Part shown: positions 36,114-44,123 of the stretch, piece by piece
How the letters are laid out: each line of letters begins with the position of its first letter
Position numbering within the stretch: position 1 is the stretch's first letter
Origin: Archangium lansingense
GTDB lineage: Bacteria > Myxococcota > Myxococcia > Myxococcales > Myxococcaceae
DNA length: 64,000 nt
Assembly (NCBI RefSeq): GCF_026626635.1
Contig: NZ_JAPNKA010000001.1
Span: 6,758,001-6,822,000, forward strand
Direction of reading: 5' to 3'
Program-made: the position numbers and the translations under genes
Notes under the pieces: generated by a model
What the model saw: the letters and a program-made list of their open reading frames with translations, nothing else
What the model was told of the DNA's origin: nothing
Database searches by the model: none

Positions 36114-36737
36114 ATGGGCGAGGAAAAGCAGAGGAATTACACGGGGTTCGCGGGGCACCGGCTGATCGCGTCGGGAGAGCTGACCGAGGTCGCCTTGAAG
36201 GCCAAGGAGTGGCTGGACCGGGGAGACAGCGCGTCGATCCTCATCTTCGAGGACGAGACGGGCAATCCGGTCGACTTGGACTTCCGGGGCTCGCTCTACG
36301 AGTTCTTGGACAAGCTGGAGAAGAAGCGGGCCCGGCGGGCCGAGGCTGAGCTGGCGGCGGAGGAGACGAAGAGGTCCGGTCCGGGCCGGCCGAAGCTGGG
36401 CGTTGTCTCCCGGGAAGTGTCTCTCCTGCCCCGCCACTGGGACTGGCTCAACTCGCAACCGGGTGGGGCCTCGGTGACGTTGCGCAAGCTCGTCGAGGAG
36501 GCGAAGCGCAACAACGTGGGTGCGGATAGAGCCCGGCGCTCCCAGGAAGCGGCCTACAAGTTCATGGCCACCCTGGCGGGAGACTTCCCCGGCTTCGAGG
36601 AGGCCTCGAGAGCCTTCTTCGCGAAGAATCACGAGCGCTTCGAGCAGCTCATCCAGCCCTGGCCGGAGGATGTCCGGAACCACGTCAGGAAGCTGGTGGC
36701 GATCGCCATCCGGGATCAGGAGAGTGCGTCCGCATAA
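36114..36737 (+). CDS. DUF2239 family protein
   Basis: A 207-residue cytosolic protein with the family hallmarks YTGFAGHRLIASGELTEVALKA at the N-terminus and GRPKLGVVSREVSLLPRHWDWL in the middle. Residues 98-133 have the strand-helix-turn-helix layout of a ribbon-helix-helix DNA-binding unit (strand REVSLLP, helix RHWDWLNS, then PGGASVTLRKLVEEAKRN). The family has no established function that I know of. The ATG has AAAGGAG seven bases upstream; a TTG-initiated extension would run back through the promoter and is rejected. The repeat array in front suggests autoregulation. Confidence 0.88.
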   Translation: MGEEKQRNYTGFAGHRLIASGELTEVALKAKEWLDRGDSASILIFEDETGNPVDLDFRGSLYEFLDKLEKKRARRAEAELAAEETKRSGPGRPKLGVVSREVSLLPRHWDWLNSQPGGASVTLRKLVEEAKRNNVGADRARRSQEAAYKFMATLAGDFPGFEEASRAFFAKNHERFEQLIQPWPEDVRNHVRKLVAIAIRDQESASA

Positions 36738-36748
36738 AGTCCGTCCGC

Positions 36749-37696
36749 ATGAAGATTGCCGTTCTCGACGACTACCAGCGCGTCGCTCAAGGCCTTGCGG
36801 ATTGGAGCCGTCTGCCGGCTGGCAGTGAGCTCGTCATATTCGACCGGCACATCGCCGACAGCAGGGAGCTGGAGGCAACACTCCAGCCCTTCGCGGTGCT
36901 CGTCATCATGCGCGAGCGCACGCCCTTCCCCGCCGCGTTGATCGATCGGTTGCCGAACCTGCGTCTGCTGGTCACCACTGGCGGGCGCAACGCGGCCATC
37001 GATCTGGAGGCGTGCCGGGCGCGCGGCATCACGGTGAGCGGTACGGGCAATGTCGGCTCGCCAACAGCGGAGCTGGCCTGGGGCCTGATCCTGGCGCTGG
37101 TGAAGCGTATCCCGGCGGAGGAGCGCGCCCTGCGCGCGGGCACATGGCAGACCGGATTGACCGAGGGCCTCGCAGGCAAACGCCTGGGTCTGCTGGGCCT
37201 CGGGAAGCTGGGCACCCAGGTGGCGCGGGTGGGCCAGGCCTTCGGGATGGAGGTGGTGGCCTGGAGCCAGAACCTCACCGCGGAGCGTGCGGCCGAGGCG
37301 GGTGTGCGCCGGGTGGAGAAGCACGAGCTGTTCGCCACCTCGGATGTCGTCAGTCTGCACCTCATCCTCAGCGAGCGGACGCGCGGAATCGTCGGCGCCG
37401 GGGAGCTGAACGCGATGAAGCCCACCGCCTGGTTCGTCAACACCTCCCGGGCCGGGCTGGTGGACGAACTGGCGCTGCTGAACGTGTTGAAAGAGCAACG
37501 GATCGCCGGAGCCGGGCTGGACGTCTTTCCCCTCGAGCCCCTCCCCGCCCACCATCCCCTGCTCTCCCTGCCCAACGTCGTGCTGACGCCGCACCTCGGC
37601 TACGTGACGCGGGAAAATTACGCCGTCTTCTACCGCGATGCGTTGGAGGACATTCTCGCCTGGCGGGCTGGCGCACCGGTGAGGCTGCTCACGTGA
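36749..37696 (+). CDS. D-isomer-specific 2-hydroxyacid dehydrogenase
   Basis: A 315-residue NAD(P)-dependent dehydrogenase. The Rossmann motif GLLGLGKLGTQVAR, the substrate-binding Arg region NTSRAGLVDE, the Glu in DVFPLEPLP and the catalytic His in LTPHLGYVT are present. It reduces 2-keto acids or oxidises D-2-hydroxyacids; the exact substrate is unknown (phosphoglycerate dehydrogenase relatives are longer). It starts 11 bases after the DUF2239 stop, so it may be co-transcribed and share the repeat-controlled promoter. Confidence 0.92.
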   Translation: MKIAVLDDYQRVAQGLADWSRLPAGSELVIFDRHIADSRELEATLQPFAVLVIMRERTPFPAALIDRLPNLRLLVTTGGRNAAIDLEACRARGITVSGTGNVGSPTAELAWGLILALVKRIPAEERALRAGTWQTGLTEGLAGKRLGLLGLGKLGTQVARVGQAFGMEVVAWSQNLTAERAAEAGVRRVEKHELFATSDVVSLHLILSERTRGIVGAGELNAMKPTAWFVNTSRAGLVDELALLNVLKEQRIAGAGLDVFPLEPLPAHHPLLSLPNVVLTPHLGYVTRENYAVFYRDALEDILAWRAGAPVRLLT

Positions 37697-37767
37697 GAGG
37701 CCTTCCTTGGTCAGCGAGCCCGCGTTCCTCTTAAGATCTCCTCCGATACCTGACTCGGAGGGGTGCG

Positions 37768-39057
37768 ATGGAGACTCGACCCGGCGGGAGCGCGGAGTTG
37801 GAGCAAGCTCAGCGCGGTATCCAGCGCATCGCGGGGATGGGGGCTACCTCCGTCAACGTCGCGTTGATCTCCACGTTCTGGGGCAATTGGCGCGTGGTCT
37901 TCGCCGTCGTGGCGGTGGACCTGGCGCTCATCTCGACCAACACCGTCCTCCTCGAGTGGCTCACCAGGAAAACCAGCCGCGCCCAGGCGGAAGCGATTCG
38001 GATGACGCTCAACGCGGCGGGCATCATCCTGGTGGGTACCCTCACACGGTGGTCGGTGCTGCTCTGGGTCTTCGTGCCCTACAACATGATCTGGTACTTC
38101 GGGCTCGATCGATGGGTCCGACTGCGGATGGCCCTCTATCTGGGGGCGATCAACACGGTGGCCCTGTCGACCGGCGCTGACCCCACCACTGCCCTGGCCT
38201 TCTCCCTGGTTGGCATCTTCGGGTACCTGGCGTCCGAGAAGCGGGTCTCCATGCTGCTGATGAAGCACGAAGAATTGGAGAGGGCCCACCAGGAGTTGCA
38301 GCAGTTGCACCAGCGGGCCATCGAGCAGGAACGCCTCTCCAGCCTGGGGCTGATGGCGGCGAGCGTGGCGCATGAGATCAACAACCCGATGAGCTACGTG
38401 ACGAGCAATGTCGACTCGCTGCTCCAGGATCTGCGGGAAGAACAGAACCTGTCCTCGCCACTGAAGGAGTACGTGGACGATGTGCTCCCGGCGACGCTGG
38501 ACGGGATCAAACGGGTGAACTCCATCGTCTCGGACCTGCGCCGCTTCTCGCGCGGGGATTTCGAGGGGTACAGCCCCTACAACTTCGACGCGGAGGTGCG
38601 CACGGCGCTGCGCATCGCGAGGATCCAACTCGGTCACGTCCGGGTGGAGGAAGCGCTGGACGAGGTGGGGACGGTGGTGGGCCGGCCGCGCCAGCTCGTG
38701 CAGGTGCTGGTGAACCTGCTGGTCAACGCGGGGCAGGCCACCCCGTCGGGCGGAGTGGTGCGCCTCGTCACGCGCCGCCAGGGCAACCGGGTGCACGTGG
38801 AGGTGCGAGACACCGGCTCGGGCATGTCCGAGGAGACGAAGCGGCACCTCTTCGAGCCCTTCTTCACCACCAAGCCGCCTGGGTTGGGCACGGGGCTGGG
38901 GCTCTCCGTGGTGCACGGCATCATCAAGGCCCATGGCGGCCGCATCGAGGTAGAGAGCGAGCTGGGCAAGGGCACGTGCTTCATCATCGACCTGCCGAAC
39001 GTGCCGCCACTGCCTCCAGAGAACCCCTCGGGCGGAGACCTGCGCGCGGCTCGCTGA
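37768..39057 (+). CDS. Orphan membrane sensor histidine kinase
   Basis: A 429-residue kinase. The N-terminal 150 residues hold about five membrane helices with little periplasmic sequence, then a coiled linker (about 165-185), a HisKA dimerisation domain with phospho-acceptor His in AASVAHEINNPMSYV, and an HATPase domain with N box LVNLLVNAGQA, DTGSGM and GTGLGLSVVHGI. No response regulator is adjacent. The sensed signal may lie within the membrane. Confidence 0.92.
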   Translation: METRPGGSAELEQAQRGIQRIAGMGATSVNVALISTFWGNWRVVFAVVAVDLALISTNTVLLEWLTRKTSRAQAEAIRMTLNAAGIILVGTLTRWSVLLWVFVPYNMIWYFGLDRWVRLRMALYLGAINTVALSTGADPTTALAFSLVGIFGYLASEKRVSMLLMKHEELERAHQELQQLHQRAIEQERLSSLGLMAASVAHEINNPMSYVTSNVDSLLQDLREEQNLSSPLKEYVDDVLPATLDGIKRVNSIVSDLRRFSRGDFEGYSPYNFDAEVRTALRIARIQLGHVRVEEALDEVGTVVGRPRQLVQVLVNLLVNAGQATPSGGVVRLVTRRQGNRVHVEVRDTGSGMSEETKRHLFEPFFTTKPPGLGTGLGLSVVHGIIKAHGGRIEVESELGKGTCFIIDLPNVPPLPPENPSGGDLRAAR

Positions 39058-39116
39058 GCCGGCGAGAGGGGCCTGTTCGCCAGGAGGCACTTGTGCGGCG
39101 GGTCCCGTTCAACAGT

Positions 39117-39137
39117 GGGGGGTAGCTGTCTCCCCCC
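39117..39137 (+). terminator. Possible hairpin terminator after the histidine kinase gene
   Basis: GGGGGG (39117-39122) and CCCCCC (39132-39137) flank a 9-base loop 60 bases after the kinase stop. No T-run follows. Confidence 0.3.
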
Positions 39138-39158
39138 GGGCCGTGTCAGCTTCTCTTT

Positions 39159-39186
39159 CGAGGCACATTGGGCGAGGCACATTGGG
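39159..39186 (+). repeat. 14-bp tandem duplication CGAGGCACATTGGG
   Basis: Two perfect adjacent copies (39159-39172 and 39173-39186), 27 bases upstream of the lipoprotein start at 39213. It could be a regulator site or a recent slippage duplication. Confidence 0.7.
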
Positions 39187-39212
39187 ACTCGCATCCGGCA
39201 GGAGGAAAAGCC

Positions 39213-39587
39213 ATGAGGAAACAGGTGCTGGTCGCCACGGTGATGCTGGCCGCGACCCTCGGGACGGGCTGTGTGAACCGGCGGCAGGCCGCGGGCGTGT
39301 ACGTGGGCGAGCCAATGGTGGAGACCGGCGTCTTCACCCACGTGTGTGAGGAGGGAAAGGCCTGGGTATTCGATCCGATGGCCCCCTGGGAGAAGAAGGT
39401 CCAGGTCTGGGTGACACCCGAGACGAGTGTGGTCGAGAACGGCATCCAGACCGATCTGGACGCAGTCAAGGCGGGACGAAAGGTCCGCCTGGTCTACGAG
39501 CTGCGGCGCGATGGGACCGGAGTGGCCGAGCGCATCGACATCATGAGCAAGGTGACAGGCGAGGAACCGCCCGATACGGACACCTGA
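39213..39587 (+). CDS. Small hypothetical lipoprotein
   Basis: A 124-residue protein with a lipoprotein signal peptide (AATLGTGC, Cys about residue 18) and a short beta-rich body (VQVWVTPETSVVENG, GRKVRLVYELRRDG) reminiscent of OB-fold or DUF5666-like small envelope proteins. GGAGGA precedes the ATG by 7 bases. Function unknown. Confidence 0.78.
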   Translation: MRKQVLVATVMLAATLGTGCVNRRQAAGVYVGEPMVETGVFTHVCEEGKAWVFDPMAPWEKKVQVWVTPETSVVENGIQTDLDAVKAGRKVRLVYELRRDGTGVAERIDIMSKVTGEEPPDTDT

Positions 39588-39617
39588 GGGGCGTCCAGGG
39601 GCTGGCCCGTGGCCGAG

Positions 39618-39626
39618 TGCTACACT
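39618..39626 (+). promoter_or_regulatory. Candidate extended -10 element for the DUF4157 gene
   Basis: TG-C-TACACT is an extended -10 hexamer; no good -35 is paired with it. If used, transcription starts near 39633, which excludes the in-frame GTG at 39609 and favours the TTG at 39672. Confidence 0.35.
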
Positions 39627-39671
39627 TCGAATAACCGTGCCTATGCGGCACGGTCCACAGGGGGGCAGTCC

Positions 39672-40901
39672 TTGGCATCGCACACGCACTCTTCGAAGAC
39701 GATCACCGGCAACGCGCACGCGGTACGGCATCCCGCTGGCGTGGAAACCACGAAGGCAGAGCCCGAGGGACTCGACGCTGAGGCCGCGGCCCGTCACGGG
39801 CACCGCTTCGGAGGCATTTCCGTCACCGCCCCGGCGCGCGGTGCATCCATGGGGGGCCAGCCGCTCCCCGCGTCCCTCCAGCAGGAGATGCAGCGGACGC
39901 TCCGGACCGACTTCTCCGATGTGCGCCTCCACATCGACTCGCGTCCGTCACTCCACCGCAAGGACGCCCTCACCCAAGGCAACCACATCCACGTCTCGCC
40001 CGAGGCGTACCGTCCTCACGAGCCGGCGGGAAAAGGCTTGCTCGCGCATGAGCTGACCCACGTGGTGCAGCAGCGGAATGGGCGCGTAGCGCAGCCTTTG
40101 GGGAGCGGTGCGCTCAACTCCGCTCCGGGGCTCGAGAGTGAGGCGGACGCGGTGGGCATGAAGGTGGCGCAGGGAGGCCTGGTCCCCCTTCACGGCCCGC
40201 GGCCGTCACCGGCGGGCGGGATGGCGTCAGGGCCCGCTGCGGCAGCTCCCATCCAGGGGGGCAACTTCCTCACCGATTTCTTCAGCAAGCAGCTCAACAA
40301 GTTCAAGCGCAAGCAGGTGGACGCCCTCACCAAGCACGAGAATCTCCCCGAGGACAAGCAGAGCCTCCTGGAGTCCGCGGAGGAGCACGACGCGAAGCGC
40401 GCCCACAAGCTGTCCAAGATGAAGAAGAAGAGCGCCAACGTGGTGGCGAGCGGCGCGATGAAGATCGCCTCGGTGCCAGGCCTGAGCTCGGCGGTCAAGG
40501 GCGCCAAGTCGGTACGCAACGTCTACAATGATCAGAAGACGCTCGATGAGCTCGCGGTCGCCAAGAAGTTCGCGCAGGGCAGCGATGACGATCAGCTCCA
40601 GCTCCTCCACCCGCTCTCGCAAGTGGAACCCTCGGAGGACGCCGCCGAGATGATCTCGAATCTCGAGACGGTGACGAAGGGGAAGCAGGCGGCGCATGCG
40701 TCCGCCGCGCTGCTGCCCATGACGGACAAGGTTCGCAAGAAGCTCCAGAAGAAGCAGATTGAGAATGCCTCTGAAGAGCTGCAATCGGGCGTCGAGGTGA
40801 ACGACCCCTATTCGCTGCACTCCCTCCAGACCGTCAGCAAGAACAACAAGAAGAAGGCGAAGTCCGCCAGGACCGCCAAGCAGATAGCCAAGATCCTCTG
40901 A
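39672..40901 (+). CDS. DUF4157 domain protein, possible contractile-system or toxin-associated protein
   Basis: A 409-residue protein. Residues about 60-150 form a DUF4157 domain: LPASLQQEMQRTLRTDFSDV, HVSPEAYRPH and the metallopeptidase-like HELTH at 126-130 in LLAHELTHVVQQ. The rest is a Lys-rich, helical, coiled-coil-prone region (KRKQVDALTKHENLPEDK, KLSKMKKKSANVV) without a recognised toxin domain. DUF4157 is known to be associated with extracellular contractile injection systems and polymorphic toxins, but none lies in this window. The start is uncertain: TTG 39672 (AGGGGGG upstream) or GTG 39609. Confidence 0.78.
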   Translation: MASHTHSSKTITGNAHAVRHPAGVETTKAEPEGLDAEAAARHGHRFGGISVTAPARGASMGGQPLPASLQQEMQRTLRTDFSDVRLHIDSRPSLHRKDALTQGNHIHVSPEAYRPHEPAGKGLLAHELTHVVQQRNGRVAQPLGSGALNSAPGLESEADAVGMKVAQGGLVPLHGPRPSPAGGMASGPAAAAPIQGGNFLTDFFSKQLNKFKRKQVDALTKHENLPEDKQSLLESAEEHDAKRAHKLSKMKKKSANVVASGAMKIASVPGLSSAVKGAKSVRNVYNDQKTLDELAVAKKFAQGSDDDQLQLLHPLSQVEPSEDAAEMISNLETVTKGKQAAHASAALLPMTDKVRKKLQKKQIENASEELQSGVEVNDPYSLHSLQTVSKNNKKKAKSARTAKQIAKIL

Positions 40902-40942
40902 CAGCGCTCGGTGGCGAACGCACAGACCACCGAGCGGAGCCC

Positions 40943-41824
40943 ATGTCCTCGCACGCCCTCCCCGTCTTCTACGATCCACGCCAGAACGCCTCGAATCCGG
41001 GAAGTGCCAGCCCGAGCGCCCACAAGCCCGCTGAGGCCATGGCGTCCTGGTGGGCGCTCGGTGTTCCCCTGGAAGTCCACAGCTTCGAGCCCGTGCGCCC
41101 CGAGCAGTTCCACGCCGTCCACGACCCCGGCTATGTCGATGGCATCTTCGCCGGGACGCGCAAGAACGGGTTCCACAACACCTCGATCGATGTCGCCGAG
41201 TCCCTGCGCTGGACCAGTGGCAGCTTCCTGGCCGCCGCGCGCTGGGTGGCGGCCGGTGCTCCCGTGGCGGTGTCGCCCACCAGCGGCTTCCACCACGCGG
41301 GCTGGAGCGAGGGCGGCGGGTACTGCACCTTCAATGGACTGATGCTCGCAGCCAGGGCAATCCTCGAGGAGGGGCTCGCGGACAAGGTCGGGATTCTCGA
41401 CCTGGACATGCACTACGGAGATGGCACCGACTCCATCATCCTCAAGCTGCGGCTCACCCAGCGCATCGAGCACTACACCTTCGGCCTCTCGGCCGTTCAG
41501 CACGGGCCGGCCCGCGACCCGAGCGGTACCGAACGCTGGCTCACTGGACTGCCGGAGATCCTCGATGGCTTCCGGACCAAGGGTTGCCAGGTGCTCCTCT
41601 ACCAGGCGGGAGCGGATCCCCACGTCGATGATCCGCTCGGGGGCGTCATGACGACCGAGCAGATGCGCCGGCGTGACGTGATCGTCTTCGAGAAGTGCCG
41701 CGAGCTGGGCCTGCCGGTGGCCTGGAACCTCGCGGGCGGCTATCAGCAGCCGCTCCGCAAGGTGCTCGAGCTGCATGACGCCACCCTGCTGGCCTGTGCC
41801 CGGACCTTCGGCCAGGTGGCTTGA
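40943..41824 (+). CDS. Histone deacetylase-like amidohydrolase
   Basis: A 293-residue zinc deacetylase of the HDAC/acetylpolyamine amidohydrolase superfamily. Visible residues: tandem His 117-118 in SGFHHAGW, metal ligands D155 and H157 in DLDMHYGDG, and the third Asp in YQAGADPH. The late Gly-Gly loop (NLAGGYQ) is also present. In bacteria such enzymes act on acetylpolyamines, acetoin-utilisation proteins or other acetylated substrates; the target here is unknown. It is not clearly in an operon with its neighbours. Confidence 0.9.
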   Translation: MSSHALPVFYDPRQNASNPGSASPSAHKPAEAMASWWALGVPLEVHSFEPVRPEQFHAVHDPGYVDGIFAGTRKNGFHNTSIDVAESLRWTSGSFLAAARWVAAGAPVAVSPTSGFHHAGWSEGGGYCTFNGLMLAARAILEEGLADKVGILDLDMHYGDGTDSIILKLRLTQRIEHYTFGLSAVQHGPARDPSGTERWLTGLPEILDGFRTKGCQVLLYQAGADPHVDDPLGGVMTTEQMRRRDVIVFEKCRELGLPVAWNLAGGYQQPLRKVLELHDATLLACARTFGQVA

Positions 41825-41939
41825 TTCACGGGCCAGGCAAGAACGAACAGCGCAGGGCGATGTCGTCCACATCGGGAACGTCCTGGTCCGTCCGCCGCTT
41901 CAGACGGGACCGCCGTTTCGCTGGACGCGGAATCAATAT

Positions 41940-41965
41940 TTCATTAAACATGTTCATTGAACGTG
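41940..41965 (+). promoter_or_regulatory. Tandem 13-bp repeats at the TetR gene start (candidate operator)
   Basis: TTCATTAAACATG (41940-41952) and TTCATTGAACGTG (41953-41965) match at 11 of 13 positions in an AT-rich island, with the palindrome AACATGTT across the junction. The second copy overlaps the GTG start. The position suggests autorepression by the TetR protein. Confidence 0.5.
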
Positions 41966-42610
41966 TCCAACGAACCAGAATCCAAGAAGCAGCCAGGCCT
42001 CCGAGCCACGCAGAAGGCGGCCACCGGTCAAGCGGTGCTGGAGGCGGCACGCGAGGAGTTCGAGCGTGTCGGTTTCGAGGCGGCGAACCTGCGGGCCATC
42101 GCGGCGCGGGCCGGCGTGTCCGCCGGAACGGTGCTCCACCACTACGGCGACAAAAGGGAGCTGCTCCACGCCGCGCTGTTCGATGATCTCGAGGAGACCT
42201 TGCGGAGCGCACTCGCCGGGATTGGCCCGGGATCGCTGGAGACGCAGCTCTCCGAGCTGACGCGCGCCGTATTCGGGTACTACCAGCGGCGCCCGAAGCT
42301 CTCGCGGACGCTGCTCAAGGAGTCGCTCTTCGCGGACGAGCCGTGGGCGCAGAAGTTCACCGGCCAGGTGGGCATGGTGCATGGGGCGATCGCGCGGCTG
42401 GCCGAGGAGGCGAGTGCGCGGGGGGAGCTTCGGCCCGGCGTGGACGGCGCGTTGTTCGGTGCCGCGTACTTCTCATTCTTCTACTTCGCCCTCATTTCGT
42501 GGGTGCAGGGCGGACATGGCGCACCGGTGGCAATGGTGGAGCGCCTGATCAGCCAGCACCTCGAGGGTCTTCGCCCCATCCAGAAAGTGCCCAGAAGGAG
42601 AGACCGATGA
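41963..42610 (+). CDS. TetR/AcrR family transcriptional regulator
   Basis: A 215-residue regulator with an N-terminal helix-turn-helix (FEAANLRAIAARAGVSAGTVLHHYGDKRELL) and a helical ligand-binding domain with an aromatic stretch (YFSFFYFALISW) that may form a hydrophobic pocket. The start is unclear: GTG 41963 or TTG 41957, neither with a ribosome-binding site, perhaps a leaderless mRNA. Its stop overlaps the hydrolase start (ATGA), so it probably controls that enzyme and its own gene. Confidence 0.88.
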   Translation: MSNEPESKKQPGLRATQKAATGQAVLEAAREEFERVGFEAANLRAIAARAGVSAGTVLHHYGDKRELLHAALFDDLEETLRSALAGIGPGSLETQLSELTRAVFGYYQRRPKLSRTLLKESLFADEPWAQKFTGQVGMVHGAIARLAEEASARGELRPGVDGALFGAAYFSFFYFALISWVQGGHGAPVAMVERLISQHLEGLRPIQKVPRRRDR

Positions 42611-43482
42611 AATCCGCGTTCAGAGGCGAGCAGGCCAAGGCAGTACTCTCGCAGTGGTTCAACCGCTTCCGCGACCGTCTGAAGGTGCCGACGGAGAGCC
42701 GGATGGTGAAGACCCGCTTCGGCGACACGCATGTCCTCGTCGGCGGCCCAGAGGCGGGGCCGAGCCTGGTTGTGCTCCACGGGGCGCTCGCGAGCTCGGC
42801 GCACGTGCTCAGCGAGCTGGCCCCGCTCCTGGAGCGGTTCCGGATCTACGCGGTGGACATTGTCGGACAGTCGGTGAAGAGCGCGGATGCGCGGCCCTCG
42901 GTGTCGAACAACGAGTACGGAGAGTGGTTGAAGGATGTGCTCGATGGGCTGTCACTGGAGCGCACGCATGTGGTGGGCGTGAGCTGGGGCGGCTTCGTGG
43001 CGATCCGGCTCGCGGCTTTCGCGCCCGAGCGCATCAACCGGCTGGCCCTCCTCGTTCCCGCGGGTGTGGTGAATGGCTCCCACTGGGATGGGTTCGTCAA
43101 GGTCGGCCTCCCGATGATGCTGTACCGGATGTCCCCCACGAAGCGGCGCCTCGACGCGTTCGTCCGGCACATGCTCACGAACACGGATGACGACTGGGTG
43201 CCCTACCTGGGTGATGCCCTCCGCTCGTTCAACATGGACATGCGGGTGCCCTCGCTCGCGACGCCGGAGGAGCTCCGTGGACTGAAGGCGCCCACGCTCG
43301 TGCTGGGTGCGGACCTGGATGTGAGCTTCCCGGGAGATCGGCTCCTCGCCCGCGCGCCCCAGCTCTTCTCGACGCTCGCCGATACGGAGCTCATCAAGGA
43401 TTGCCGTCACTGCCCTCCGACCACGGACGCCTTCCGGCGCTGGCTGTCGGAGCGCATCAGCGGCTTCCTGCTCGCGAACTGA
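42607..43482 (+). CDS. Alpha/beta hydrolase
   Basis: A 291-residue hydrolase with the nucleophile elbow GVSWGG, an oxyanion region VLHGALASSAH, a likely acid in GADLDVSF and a His in CRHCPPTTD. The family includes esterases, lipases and C-C hydrolases; the substrate is unknown and may be the ligand of the coupled TetR regulator. It is translated through a 4-base overlap with the TetR gene. Confidence 0.88.
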   Translation: MKSAFRGEQAKAVLSQWFNRFRDRLKVPTESRMVKTRFGDTHVLVGGPEAGPSLVVLHGALASSAHVLSELAPLLERFRIYAVDIVGQSVKSADARPSVSNNEYGEWLKDVLDGLSLERTHVVGVSWGGFVAIRLAAFAPERINRLALLVPAGVVNGSHWDGFVKVGLPMMLYRMSPTKRRLDAFVRHMLTNTDDDWVPYLGDALRSFNMDMRVPSLATPEELRGLKAPTLVLGADLDVSFPGDRLLARAPQLFSTLADTELIKDCRHCPPTTDAFRRWLSERISGFLLAN

Positions 43483-43485
43483 TGA

Positions 43486-43722
43486 AACTCTACGAAGGCC
43501 CAGGTGCCGCTGCTCGCCGTGGTGGGCGCTCGGGATGGAAGCGCCCCCCTGTGGCGCGAGGCCTCGCACACCTGGCCCGCGGCCGGCCTGCGCCTGGAGG
43601 TGCACGAGGTGCCGCAGCGGGGCCACGAATGGCTCCTGGAGGACGCGGCGGCACTTGCACGCGTCCTGGAGTGGCTTCAGGTGCTCGGGACGCCGCTCAG
43701 CTCGCGGCCTGGCACGCGTTGA
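43486..43722 (+). pseudogene. C-terminal fragment of a second hydrolase-like protein
   Basis: An open frame of about 78 codons with no good start; the first candidate is GTG 43504. Its sequence (VPLLAVVGARDGSAPLW, VPQRGHEWLLEDAAA, VLEWLQ) looks like the acid-to-histidine end of an alpha/beta hydrolase. It follows directly after the intact hydrolase stop in another frame and overlaps the next gene's 3' end. A deletion remnant is the simplest reading; a very small real gene is possible. Confidence 0.5.
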
Positions 43723-44008
43723 CCTCGGCCGTCCGCGAAGCCTGCTCGTCGCCCGGCTCGAAGGACGCCTCGGCCTCTTCGCTCGTCACCTGCTCGTCCT
43801 CCGGGGGCGCCACCAACAGGCCGCAGAGGTTCTCCCAGTAATCGCCACAGGTGGTCACTGGCGCGCCCGCCCGCTCCCAGCAGGTGCACAGGAGGCTCGC
43901 GTTGCTGGTGTTGCCGCACTGCTCCTCACACCCGGGGGGACGGGCGGCGGCGGTGCCGGCAAGGGTGAGTGTCATGAGCAGGGGGCCAAGGATGCGCGCT
44001 CGGAACAT
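43697..44008 (-). CDS. Small secreted Cys-rich protein
   Basis: A 103-residue protein with a Sec signal peptide (cleavage near ARP-PGC, about residue 24), six or more cysteines in the mature part and an acidic C-terminus. It contains TTCGDYWENLC, the same Thr-x-Cys-Gly-Asp-aromatic-x4-Cys motif as the larger secreted protein at 54887-55717. Function unknown. AGGAG lies 7 bases before the ATG. Confidence 0.72.
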   Translation of the reverse strand: MFRARILGPLLMTLTLAGTAAARPPGCEEQCGNTSNASLLCTCWERAGAPVTTCGDYWENLCGLLVAPPEDEQVTSEEAEASFEPGDEQASRTAEVNACQAAS

Positions 44009-44123
44009 GGGGGACTCCTGGGTGAAACGGGGGGAGAAACGGATGCTATGTCTTTCCCCTCTCTGCGTCCATGTTGACCCATACCCTGCGTTTGGGTCAC
44101 CGCATCGCCCGGCCAAGGCGGAC

